Shown: positions 33,901 to 44,652 of the stretch, piece by piece
How the letters are laid out: each line of letters opens with the position of its first letter
How positions within the stretch are numbered: position 1 is the first letter of the stretch
Source of the DNA: Cocos nucifera
Taxonomy: Eukaryota; Streptophyta; Magnoliopsida; Arecales; Arecaceae
Direction of reading: 5' to 3'
NCBI GenBank assembly: GCA_006176705.1
Contig: QRFJ01001021.1
Span: forward strand, 372,001 to 436,000
Length of the DNA stretch: 64,000 nt
The notes under the pieces: generated by a model
Databases searched by the model: none
Seen by the model: only the letters and a program-made list of their open reading frames with translations
Told to the model about the DNA's origin: nothing
Translations under genes and position numbers: made by a program

Positions 33901-36900
33901 ATGACAATAGCAATGATTTTTTTAATAAATAACATCAATATTAATAATGACTACAGCTAACTAGTAGTGTTTAGTTACTTAGTACTTAATACCTATAGTC
34001 AATCTTACTATTAGTTTGAATATGTTTCATCCTCAGAGGCCTATGTAAGAATGGTCAAATTTTGGTCTCATAGTGCTAAATGGGCCACATATGCATCCAT
34101 ATAATGCTATTGAGCTACATATATGACTGCTAGTACTTAGTAGACCGCCTATTCGGCCCATATGCGGTATGACTACATGGTGTAATGCATATGGTTAATG
34201 TGGTGCGATTAAGGAACCACGTCTACATATGCAGCCTTATACACCAGTTTTTAAAACACTGATTACACTTTCATCGCCCTTACCTTATAAGACAGTAAAA
34301 TGTTAGAACCTAGAACATGAGACATCATGTAAGAAACAATATACTTATTCTCACCACTTGTATTCAAAATGAAAACAACAAAATGATAATTTCTACTATA
34401 AATATTGAAATTCAAGCACCCATTAGGATAAAGTCGTAGAACAAATAAATATATGTACATAGTCTTATGTTGCTAAAAATGACAAAAATTTTCATTCATT
34501 GAAGTTAATTGTTCTCTCCCATCTCTTGTTGTGTGGGATCCTTGTGTCCAACAGTAAGAGAGCCTTTTGATTTAGTGGTAGGTTCACCCAATGAACTAGT
34601 TGCTGCTTCTAACTCAGTGGCCCTTTCGAAACAAACATCATGACCATTAATATCACAAAATTAGCATGGACCTTGTGAGTGTTCTTTATCATTCCTTGAA
34701 AGAAGTCTTAGATTGCTATGGACATAGACAAGATCTTTTGCTCTTTGGGATGTCGATTTGTTCCTCTTAAGATTCTGGATCATTGATTACGTGCTCCAAT
34801 TTCTTTCACAGCATGAAGAAGAGATAGGTTGACAAAGCAATTTGCACTTCATAAATCTCAAGCTTAAAACATATTTACATCTTTCAAAAGATAAAAAGTA
34901 AATCAACGTATAGCATTTATGAGTTACTAATATATCAAATTATGAAAGGGTAGCATGACCTATCAGCCAATTGTGCTAACATGGAAGCATAAGGTCCATG
35001 GTTAGCCCACCATGATTGTGGAGGAGAAAAGTTTCTCTCGTGCATCACATCCCATTGTCCATAATGATATTCACATTTTGCAATTTCTCCATATTCATTT
35101 TGCACTTGTTTCAGATATAATTCACTTGGAAATAATTGTCTAAATGCAGCATTTTGACCATTTGAAATCTCTACATCATGGTGATGAAGCACCCAGCTAT
35201 GTCCCTTAAGTAACCTTCTTCACTATGATGCAAGGGGTGCAAACAATGTGCAAGGCCATGAAGTGGATTTATGCTCATTTTCTGTTTCTCTGCTAGAATC
35301 TTATGGACCTCATATACAAGGCACTTTCATCATTAATTAGATTCTTTCCTCCATATTTTATGTATACCATCGTGCACCTCTTCTATCATTGAGTTCCATT
35401 TTTCTTATATACCAATATTGAATGTAGGTTCATCAGTGTCAGCTTTTCTCAGCAAATTGAGAATTGGATGGCTAAATGAGAGAAAAAGTATTCAAATTTT
35501 GCCCACCATTGATTTAACAACATTATACCTATTTCATCAACCATTTCCATGAAGATTCTTGCATATATTCTGCACCTCTCCTGATGTGTCAATTGCTCTC
35601 AAAAGCTGTTGATAATACTGAAATAAAATTTAGGGTTTTTTGAATGTACACCCTTATAAATATTTAAGCTTGCATGGATACACCCTTTCAGAAGCACTAT
35701 TTGTGGGTATGCTCTTCAAAACCCTTTTCTATTTGCCCATGTGCACTTGTCATCACAGTCTGCTGGTCTTATATAGGGTTAAACCGAATTCAAGTCTAAC
35801 TGATCTTGTAATTTGACTGATTTTTTTCCCCTTTGTTAAAATGTCGAGTGCTAAATCCTTTTATTGCTTGGTTTGTGGGCATTTATGTCTTTTTATTTTT
35901 AAATGACTAGTTTCTGCATGGCCAGCTAAGGGCAGAAGTGCAAATAGAAAGGGTTTTAAGGGGTATAACTGCAAATAGTGTTTTTGGAAGGTTATCCATT
36001 GGAAATTGGATACTTATGATGGTGTAGACACCCAAAGAAAAAAAAAAAAAAAGAGATCATCGAAAGTTTTTCTTGTTGGATCACTCTAACCATCACTAAC
36101 AAGTGACGTGCCTCTATGATTTTTCCCCTTGGGGCATCTCAAATATGTTTTATATTCTTTTAGGGCATTTTTGTGAAATCATATTGGTCATTCTCTGGAG
36201 AAATTGGACAAATGTACTCTAGTCATCTAATTTTATGATATTAACTTTCTACTTATATAATTCATTTATGTATCTCATGCAGACCATCATGGCTGATTGA
36301 CAGCAACAGAATTGCTACCAAGATAAAAAATGCATCTGAACCAGTGGATTCTAGCAGATACAAATGGACGAGTAACCCAAGTAAAGCTTGCCCAAGGTGC
36401 AACCACATAATAGATAATAGCGATGTATGTTTTCATTTTTTGATCCTCCAATTCTTTGTTAAAGGATGACTAAACCTATTTTGTAAATCAATAATCATGT
36501 TTTATGCCATATATGTAATATAAAATGATGAGGCAAAGAGATGTAAGAATATAAATAGCGTGATAAAGCGTGACTTGTTGATTCTTTTTTGGTTAATGTG
36601 GATTTCCTTTTGGCAAGATTCTTGGTGCTTTGTTCAGATACTTGTAAAGAAACCAAGAAATAGTGAGATGAAATGCCAACTCTGGCATGCATGAGGATTT
36701 GTGGGCTCAAAATTACAAAAACCCCTCTAACGTTTACATTTATTACACTTACACCTAATAGTTTGTAAAACCTACACTTACACCTAATTAAATTAATGGC
36801 GTTAGTGAAACTATTTACTTCACATGAAAAGTTCAAATTGCCCTTGAGTGGGAAGGGGATACATTTATTTTCGTATGTCCTTGGGTAGTTGTTATGTCAC

Positions 36901-36913
36901 TTAAGGTTATTTT

Positions 36914-36953
<40 letters not shown>

Positions 36954-39708
36954 CCAATGTAGCATTAGGGCCCCATTTAAGGTTAATGTTTTGACTAACA
37001 TTCTACCATTGGATAGAGTGTTGGATAAAAATAAACCATAAGGGGGTAGGTTTTTCAAACTATTGGGTGTAAATGTAATTTACCCCCTAGTCTTAGGTGG
37101 GGGTTTTACAATTTACTCTAAAATTAAATATGATAGTTGAAGGTTTACTTCCCATTTACAGTCATACTGCAACAATAATTTAATTGTTGTATCTGTCTGT
37201 AATTTGGACAAGGTGTTTATATTTTGCAGTACAAAGCTTTTTAATAATGAACTAGATGGATGATTTAGCCATTTTACTGAATTTCCATGAAATGCCTTTC
37301 ATATTTAGCTGGGATTTGGATCAATATCTTATTATTCTTTCAAAATGATAGCCGTATCTTTTACTTATGCATGCTTTTACTAATGCTGTTTATATTTTTA
37401 AAATAATTTCTGCTAACACCATGTAGGGTCATACAAACCATTGACATATTTGCTATTTACCCCTACTTAAGATCCTATTTGGCATTGTTTTCAGAGGGCC
37501 AAAAGCTATTTTGGATGATTTTTAGGTTTTTTGTAAAAAATTTGAAATAGCTTTCTTCCTGGCTCCTCCAAAAGTCTTCGTGGGAATTTGAAGCTTCTAG
37601 GTAAAAACTCCAGTTTTGATATTCTGGGTAAAAGCTCTACTCGAGATGTTGGGAATCTGTTTTCATTTTAATCAAATTTTTGCAAGGACAAAAATATCCA
37701 TAGTAATTCATCATAACAATATATTATAATATAATATAATTTAGAGCGATTGAGTTTCACATGTTAATTTGAGTTTGTACACAACATGCAAGTTCTACCT
37801 TGACTGTTGATCTTCATAGACAAAATTAGTCTCTAAACGAGGAATAAAGAGGATAACGCCATATGCATTAAATCATCAACTGATGTATAATTTCCAAGCT
37901 CTAGCTTATCCTTGCAGTACTTTCTCAAGATACAGGTGGGAACTTCTATACTAGACAGCGACTTCAGATGTTGCGTTGTGAGCTAACCTGATAATATGCT
38001 TATATTATATTCATTGTAAAATAAAAATATATTTTTGCATGGAGGTTGGTCAGTGATGTCCCATTAATATATGGTTTTTTAAACCTGCTTGGCAAGACAA
38101 GTCATGTCTTCTAACAAGTTCAGAGGAAAGAATGGCTTTCAAGATGTGAAGCAAAACATACTATCCAACATGTTAGGTCACTTCTGGATCATTTGAAAAT
38201 GTAAAATAATGAACCACATTGTGTTCCCATCATCTTGTAAAACTTCCGTGTTCTATATTATCCTTTCTATGATCAGGTTGTCCAGGAATGGCCCGGCTTA
38301 CCTAGAGGGGTGAAATTTGATCCATCTGATCAAGAGTTACTCTGGCATTTGCTGGCAAAAATTGGAAAAGGGGATGCAAAACCTCATCCTTTCATCAATG
38401 AGTTCATTCCAACTGTTGAGGAAGATGATGGAATATGTTACACCCATCCTCGGAAACTACCAGGTAACCATCAGAAGAACCATGTCTTATTCTGTTTGCT
38501 TTATCATTTGCATTTTTCACCTTGGAACTTTCATATTTTCAGGAGTCAAGCAAGATGGAAGCGTGTCCCACTTTTTTCATAGAACTTTCAAGGCATATAA
38601 CACTGGTACTCGAAAGCGTCGAAAGATAAATAGTGATGACCTCGGGGATGTCCGCTGGCACAAGACTGGCAAGACCAAACCAGTAATTATTGATGGAAAA
38701 CACCTTGGTTGTAAGAAAATAATGGTTCTGTATATGAACACCGAAAAGGGTGAGAAATCTGAGAAGACAAATTGGGTAATGCACCAATACCACCTTGGCA
38801 CAGGAGAGGATGAGAAGGATGGCCAGTATGTTGTCTCTAAAATATTCTATCAGCAACAGTCCAAGCCAGGTGATAAGAATGGACAAGACCCAACCCTGGA
38901 GATTGTGGAAGCTGTTATTGAAGAAGTAGACCTTGTAGCTGATCCTAAATCAGTTCCCTCTGAATGTCATGTTGGTAAGCAAGATCCTGTTCATAGCCCT
39001 GAGCAGACCTCTGATCAGGTATTTATTATTCAACCCATATTCCAACTTTGAAGTTAGTTTTTTAATTCCAGCTAGATAATCTTTACATGATAAATTTCAG
39101 AAAATTGCTCGAACTAAATATTTTGCCTTCAGTTTTTTTGTTCTTTTTGTTCTCATAGAAATGCTATAGCAGTTAATTGACTTCTGGATGAAAAATGCAG
39201 GTAAAGATGTACCATGAGAACAGAGTTGAAGAACATAATGCACAACTTGAGTGTGATAAGTTTGATGATCAAGACCACCACCCAACTGAAGATTCGAAAT
39301 GGTGGGAAGGTGAATCACAGTTTTTGTTAGATTCTCAGCAGCTAGCAGAAGGAATTGCATTTTGTGATGAGTTTCTTCAGAGTCAGTCTTCATGTGGTGG
39401 AGATGAAGCAAAAAAGAGCAGACCTCGCTTATCAGATTATGCTTACATGGGTGCAGAGGACTTGAAAATGGATTTAGAAACATGCCAAAATCTGAGCAAT
39501 TGTGATCGCTCAAACATTGAACTCGATACATCCCAAGATTTTCGACTAAGCCAGCTTGTATATTTAAACTTTGTTTCTTTGTCAATTTTTTTTTTGACCG
39601 GAGAGCTTGTCTATTTTTCAGTTAAGCCAATTCTCAAATGTCTCTTTGCAGGAATTTGGATCACAGGACAGCTTTCTGGCTTGGGGTGGGAGCAAACTTG
39701 TAGATTGA
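30964..39708 (+). CDS. SOG1: SOG1-type NAC transcription factor (DNA-damage master regulator)
   Basis: Six coding exons: 30964-30971, 36283-36424, 38277-38463, 38543-39018, 39201-39557 and 39652-39708, all with GT-AG junctions and consistent phases, giving 408 aa. The family activates DNA-repair, cell-cycle-arrest and death genes after phosphorylation by ATM/ATR. Seen here: WLIDSNRIATKI near the N-terminus, a CPRC pair (residues 39-42), a NAC domain from about residue 56 (GLPRGVKFDPSDQELLWHLL) to about 216 (YVVSKIFYQQ), a basic GTRKRRK motif (134-140), and an acidic C-terminal half. SQ phosphosites are at S310, S316, S332, S388 and S394, plus S382. The C-terminus FGSQDSFLAWG is the family signature. 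The first exon contributes only Met-Thr and two bases before a 5.3 kb intron and is the least certain part; its donor is AA|GTACTT. Arabidopsis SOG1 is about 449 aa. Confidence 0.9.
31404..31895. mobile_element. hAT-like MITE in SOG1 intron 1
   Basis: Non-coding element rich in ATCCATATCC/GGATATGGAT motifs. Left end TAGGGGTGAAAGTGGACCGG; right end on the other strand CATGTGGATTGGATA, giving imperfect inverted termini. Candidate 8 bp duplications are CAGCCCTA (31396-31403) and CAGTCTTA (31896-31903), differing by two transitions. An 8 bp duplication and the TAGGGGTG start are typical of hAT elements. Confidence 0.6.
31904..34519. other. SOG1 intron 1 sequence, nothing assigned
   Basis: AT-rich intronic DNA. 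Short minus-strand ORFs (for example 32273-32485 and 32541-32828) have no recognisable domain or splice context. A GATTTTTTAATAA-type low-complexity patch lies near 33890-33950. Confidence 0.4.
34520..35625 (-). pseudogene. hAT-family transposase remnant, antisense in SOG1 intron 1
   Basis: On the minus strand, broken reading frames give successive hAT transposase landmarks. An upstream part has VKSMVGKI and a run HPILNLLRKADTDEPTF (about 35520-35410). The next part has KWNSMIEEVHDGIHKI and NPLHGLAHCLHP. Then comes an 85-codon open piece (34935-35192) with AAFRQLFPSELYLKQVQNEY and PPQSWWANHGPYASMLAQLA, the typical start of the hAT C-terminal dimerisation region. Past a frame break are KEIGARN and RGTNRHPKEQ (about 34800-34690). 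At least five stops or shifts are present. Typical transposases of this type are about 600-700 aa, so only the C-terminal half remains. Termini were not identified. Confidence 0.75.
35635..36040. mobile_element. MITE with ~100 bp inverted repeats in SOG1 intron 1
   Basis: The left arm contains CACTATTTGTGGGTATGC and AAAACCCTTTTCTATTTGC. The inverse of the right arm contains CACTATTTGCAGTTATACC and AAAACCCTTTCTATTTGC in the same order. Similarity extends over roughly 100 bases from the outer ends (about 35640 and 36035). Long inverted arms suggest a Mutator-like MITE. Target duplications were not resolved. It ends about 240 bp before the exon 2 acceptor. Confidence 0.7.
36708..37115. mobile_element. 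MITE with ~55 bp inverted repeats in SOG1 intron 2
   Basis: The left arm begins AAATTACAAAAACCCCTCT and continues to TACACCTAATAGTTTG. The inverse of the right arm begins AAATTGTAAAACCCCCACC and ends TACACCCAATAGTTTG. The interior includes a 38-base T run at 36916-36953. Non-coding. The flanks CTCAAAATTA and CTCTAAAATTA are similar but do not fix a duplication. Confidence 0.7.
36916..36953. repeat. Poly(T) run, 38 bases
   Basis: Uninterrupted T homopolymer inside the SOG1 intron 2 MITE. The exact length is likely to vary and is sensitive to sequencing error. Confidence 0.95.
37116..38276. other. SOG1 intron 2 remainder
   Basis: AT-rich intronic DNA with no ORF, RNA gene or repeat that I can support. 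Confidence 0.5.
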
Positions 39709-41088
39709 CTCAAGTCACTTGTTTCTTCTACTTTGCCTGATATATCAACAAGCAGCTGTAATTTTGTGAAGCAAATATCCAGATTGATTATGTGTTGTAT
39801 TTTCTACTTTGCCTAATTTATTGTAACGCAGCTGCAAGTTTTGTAAATTTTGTCACATTGCATTGTATGTCACCTAGTGTGTTTTGTAAAAATGCCAAAC
39901 AGGCTTCTGTACATCATATATCATGCAAACTGTGAGAACATCGTCAGAACATATGGTAACAAATCTTAAGCCAATAACCTATCTGTGCGGCTATATGTTC
40001 AGGAGAATGGAGGTGTACTAAAAAGATCAAATTAGCTTCATTACATGGAAAGATTTTTAATGGTTTTCCCTTATTCACCTAACTGATGTTGGGAGTTGCT
40101 GCAGGTTTCCTTTTAGCATCAATATCCTGCGGTGGTTTCTTTTCTCATCTTTTCTTTCTTCCCTCTCCACCCCACCCCTCGGTTGCTGTTGCTGGTGTTG
40201 TGGATGATGACCGATGCAAAATTTAAGCTTGGGTCGGTATAGTTTCTGTATTGCCTTGCACTGCTCTGTATTGAGGTATATTGATGTGTGTATCTGTATT
40301 ATGATAAAAAATGAGAAAAATAATTGGAGGACTATTTTAGTGCTGCATATTTTAATGCCGCTCATCTTAGTTTACTTATCAAAATCATACTGTGAATTTT
40401 AATGTTGCTCATCAGATCTAATTTCAATATGCATAGTTATTCAATAACTAGTTTCTTTCTGTGGAAACGGTCTCATCTTATGGGCTAGCTATCCTATGTC
40501 CCTCGCTATTCTACCAAAGCACGGTGCGAGGGCTAACGCCGCATGTAAATTTGTCGGTCATGATATCCCCTTTTTGAACTTGATATTGTGACAACCAATT
40601 GACCTTAGACACCAAAGTTTTGTGAATGGACTACATACATCAAATTGGATTGCCATGTTGCCCACATCAATTTGCAAATATATTCATCAGGGGACTTTGG
40701 TGAAGCTCAGATTCACATGAAAATGTGCAAGCTGGATATTTCTACTCTTCACACGTTAACATAAAGGAGAATATTAGGCAACCAAGTTAAGCGTGTGTAC
40801 TTTTTTTTTTTTTTCTACCCAAAAAAAGTACTTTCATTTCTCCATGGTTATGGAAATCCATTTTCATGTCTATATTCTCTATGATTATGGAATTCTTTGT
40901 TCATATTTTTTTTGGTAACCCAGTCAAGTGTTTGCTGCTCTTTCATCTTTGCATAATCATTACAACCAATTTTCATATGGATATGGGATGTGTTGCAATC
41001 AAGATGGCTGGGTTTACCTCTACACTATACGTAAGATATTGTCCACTTCGACCTTTAGCATTTATGGTATAATATCTTTATGATTTTA

Positions 41089-41090
<2 letters not shown>
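39709..41090. other. SOG1 3' UTR and downstream intergenic region
   Basis: The 3' UTR begins after the TGA at 39706-39708. Its end was not fixed, as several AT-rich candidates lie at 39780-39900. The rest is non-coding, including a pyrimidine-rich patch at 40130-40200. A 68-codon ORF at 40866-41072 has no recognisable features. Confidence 0.4.

Positions 41091-41160
<70 letters not shown>
41091..41160. repeat. (AT)n microsatellite, about 35 units
   Basis: An uninterrupted AT dinucleotide run of about 70 bases immediately upstream of the NPL4-like pseudogene duplication. Confidence 0.97.
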
Positions 41161-41162
<2 letters not shown>

Positions 41163-41170
41163 TCTGTCTC

Positions 41171-42209
41171 TATTTGATACGTGGGATTTTGGAAAAAGTA
41201 GAAGGGAGCCATATAGAAAAAAATCATGAGCACTTATTTTCTTTTGAAGAGTTCAGTTTCTCTCTTATTCTCCTCTTTTTCATCCTCTCTGTCCTCATCT
41301 CTGAGCCCTCTCTCACTGGCTCCGATCGCATGACCATCGGCACCCACCTCGACTTTGGTATCACCCTCGATGTCTGCAATGCCATCGCTCCTCTCTAGCT
41401 ACCGCCTCCATCGCCCCTACCTCTCTGACCCCTTTGCCTCCCTCTCCTCTCTTGGTCTCTCATGGCTCTATTGTCTTCCTCTCCTACTCCGATTTCGCCT
41501 GCTCCGTAGCCCCTAGGCCTCCTCTTATACTCGCGAGCTCCTTTTGCCACAAGATGATCGTGGATGATCTCATCGCCCACCAGATCCATGTCTCTCATCA
41601 AGAAGCCCTCCACTACTCCTCTGCCTCCTTCGATCATGATGCCATCCATGTCTTCCAGCTCTATGTTGTCGAGATCCGTTTGACATATAGGATTTTAGAA
41701 AAAGTAGAAGGAAGCCACGTGAAAAAAAGTCATGAGCACTTATTTTTTTTCGAAGAGTTTAGTTTCTCTCTCATTATCCTCCTCTATTCTCACCCTCTCC
41801 AATGCTACCATCCTCATATATGAGCCCTCCCTCACTAGCTTCAATCACACAACCATCGGAACCCACCTCGACTCTGGCATCACCCTCCTCGACGTCTGCA
41901 ACAACATCACTCCTCCCCTATCACCGTCTCCACTGCCCTCCACCTTTCTGACCCCTCTGCATCCCTCTCCTCCTTGGGTCTCCTATGACTCTATTGTCTT
42001 CCTCTCCTACTCCAGTTTCGCCCATTCTATGGCCCCTAGGCCTCCCCCTCTTACACTCATGGGCTCCTTTGATTGCAAGATCATCATGGATGATCTCATT
42101 GCCTGCCAGATCCATGTCTCTCGTCAAGAAGCCCTCCACTGCTTCTCCACCTCCTTTGATTGTGATACCACCAATGCGGCCATGCCTTCTAGCTTTATGT
42201 TGCCGAGAC
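41171..42209 (+). repeat. Tandem duplication of the NPL4-like 5' region (two ~0.5 kb copies)
   Basis: Copy A (41171-41677) and copy B (41678-42209) align end to end from the 5' untranslated part (GGATTTTGGAAAAAGTAGAA against GGATTTTAGAAAAAGTAGAA) to TTGYCGAGA. The junction is direct, with no spacer. The copies have since diverged by many substitutions and small indels. Confidence 0.85.
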
Positions 42210-43365
42210 TTATGCCTTTGCCATCAAGCATGGTGGCTTTTTCTATGGCCATGTTGCTGATGGCAGTGCCATTATTATTGATTTTATCTACGAGCCCACA
42301 TCACCCCCCCCCATGGGGATCCATGGAGGCCCTCCCCCTTCTTCAGGATCCTGATGAGAAGGCCCTCGTAGAGGCAATCACTACCGGCCTTGGTATGTAC
42401 TGCATTGACTTCGTTTTCATGCAGGCCATCGGCTAGATTAGTGCAAAGTTTGAAGAAAGAAAGAGAGAGCGAGCTAATAGGAGGACAAAAAGACACCTAG
42501 CTCCTTCTCATGAGTTTTCATCCCATTGCTCATAGGGTGGGCGGTCTCAATAGCTCCTAGCAGACCAGCTTCAAACACAATGGCGATTTTCTGTCACAAG
42601 AGAATCAGACTGGGGGAGTTGAGAGGTTGCTAGTTTATATACGGGGCATGAAAAAGACTAGGGCGACGTGGAAAGATTGGCAATTTTTCATGCAGTTGGG
42701 GTCTTCGGCCAGAGAATGATTTTGCAAGGAGCACCAAGAGGTGGTTCTTGGGTTGTTTATTTTGCATTCAAATAGATTCAATAATATTCTTTCGGAGAGA
42801 GATCTTTGGCTATTAACGTGGAGGGTAAGGGAGTTAATATCTTCTTTTTCAAACAAGAAATCACTAGGGGCTACTAGTTGATAACCAAGGAGTAGGTGGT
42901 GGCTCTTCGATGATTCACTTTTATTATTTTTATAAAGAAATAATACTATGCGAAGTATGTCATATTTTTTTATGAATTTTATAGCTCAGAAATAAAGCTT
43001 AATGTGGTTGCTGGGAAAGTGGAAATAGTAAGTGTTGTTGAGGAATCTTTATTTTCTATTATTTGCTAATGAGAAAAGATAAATAAAAATAAATATTTAT
43101 TTTATTAAGATTAAAATAATAATAAATAGATATAAACAAGTATTTTGAAATAATCATCATCGTCGTCGACGTACATTTTGAGGCATTCAAGATGAGCAAT
43201 ATGTATGTCTGGATGTTCAAGGAGGGGTGATTTATGATGGAGTTCGATGAGGATCATGATTCGATGAAGATAAAGAAGGATGTAGTTATTGGTGGGAAGG
43301 ATGTGAGAGAGGTCGACAATGACTTCTTTTTTATGCCTATCAAGATCTCCGATCACCAAGTTGGT
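41270..43365 (+). pseudogene. NPL4-like pseudogene (CDC48 cofactor family)
   Basis: NPL4 works with CDC48 and UFD1 to extract ubiquitinated proteins. Copy A reads LGLSHGSIVFLSYSDFA and then KMIVDDLIAHQIHVSHQEAL before the duplication junction. Copy B repeats this (DSIVFLSYSSFAHSMAPRPP, KIIMDDLIACQIHVSRQEAL) and continues, across a frame change, with LYVAETYAFAIKHGGFFYGH and IIIDFIYEP. It then returns to the first frame with LLQDPDEKALVEAITTGLGM and FVFMQAIG, stopping at 42436. A separate exon-like segment (43150-43365) matches the C-terminal end: VHFEAFKMSNMYV, one stop, then KKDVVIGGKDVREVDNDFFF and ISDHQ. The expected central exons between 42437 and 43150 are absent or unrecognisable. The frameshift pair, the stop and the missing middle make it non-functional. 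The family call is from remembered motifs; plant NPL4 is about 410 aa. Confidence 0.72.
42437..43149. other. Segment between NPL4-like pieces
   Basis: No recognisable NPL4 sequence or other gene. It may be the decayed central part of the pseudogene or an intron. Confidence 0.35.
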
Positions 43366-44330
43366 AGGGCTATATGCTATTATCCTCTTTATTAATTTGA
43401 ATATATTTATTATGAGATGGAAAATAAATTTATGATCTATTTTTTTAAAGAATTCTATTATTAACTATGGCAAAAGTTCACATGTGGTCATATAGGTTAT
43501 GAAGTGTAAATAATTGCTGTGATGCCACTTGCTTGAATTACATGATCTTGAGATACAAGAAAAAAATTCTTGAATATAATTTAATGGTCATTTAAATCTC
43601 TATAAATTTAGAAAGATTTTGATTTTAAATTTGAAATTATATGATTCACAACTATGGAGTTACAATGAATACACCTAATATATGGATTCTTGGCTTTCTT
43701 CTTCTTCTTCTTTATCACAAATAAATCATATCATTTTAAATTATGATAATAATAATTTTAAGAATCACTAGCTTATACTTGTCTAGATTACAATTGCCAT
43801 GGTAGATCCAAATATGTTTTTTCTTCATCTCAAATTTGATTGCTATAATTAAGGTTTTATGTATTATATATGGCACGAAATTCTATGTTGACACAATCTT
43901 CGTTCGATGGGTATAAGTCTTATTGTGACAATATAATAAAATATTTATTTTAAAAAAAGAAATATGATGAAAAAAGAAGGAGAAGAAAAAAAAAATAAAA
44001 ATAATTTAAAATAAAATAATAAAAAATAATAAATTTGTGAAGGAGTTTCATAGAATCAGGATCATCAATTTTCACAAGATTTATCTAATAACTTATAATC
44101 CATACTATACATAAAATATATTTTTAAAATTATTTTAATTATTTTTAAAATATATCTTAAATAAATATAATATAATAGATAAATATTATAATATAATTTT
44201 TAAAAAAATTATATTTATATATCATATTGGATTATAAACTAGTTTATATTTATATTTATATTTAAATATATTTTTTTAAATTCAAAAAGACAACGGATTC
44301 TCTCGTTTCCGTCTTTAGATCTAGTTAGGA
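43366..44330. other. AT-rich intergenic spacer
   Basis: Strongly AT-rich, including A-rich and TATAA-rich low-complexity patches at 43960-44280. Nothing supportable was found. Confidence 0.5.
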
Positions 44331-44652
44331 CGTCCCAATGAATCGCGACGAGTTAATCACGAGAGTATGGGAGCGCCCGAGTCCTCCCAGGAGATCAAGG
44401 ACTGCAATCATATCACCACCGTTAATCCCTTACAAACGACTCAAGCGGACGGCACGTGATTCACACGTGCAGGACCGGAGTCAATCGGAAGACGGGCCAG
44501 ATAAAGATTCTCGCGCCACCTTCGTCCTCGACGTACGCCTTCTCCTGCTCGCGTTCTATGGAGGTTAGTGGTTGCTCCTCCACCCTTGGCGTCGACGAAT
44601 TCCGCGAGCTCTAAACCTAGCATCGGGTTCTTGAGATCGAGAGGAAGAGAAG
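44331..44652 (+). promoter_or_regulatory. ATG2 promoter/5' UTR with two G-boxes
   Basis: GC rises sharply here, marking the ATG2 upstream region. Two perfect CACGTG G-boxes stand at 44453-44458 and 44464-44469, 11 bp apart start to start, about 185-200 bp before the ATG. CACGTG is bound by plant bHLH and bZIP factors (light, ABA and stress signalling). No clear TATA box was seen near them. The transcription start is unknown, so the boxes could lie in the promoter or in the 5' UTR. Confidence 0.6.

Noticed and set aside
41395..42139. Gly/Arg/Asp-rich minus-strand ORFs opposite the NPL4-like copies
   Set aside because: Complement of the + strand pseudogene; no independent evidence.
43111..43359. 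82-codon minus-strand ORF
   Set aside because: Shadow of the NPL4-like C-terminal segment, which reads on the + strand.
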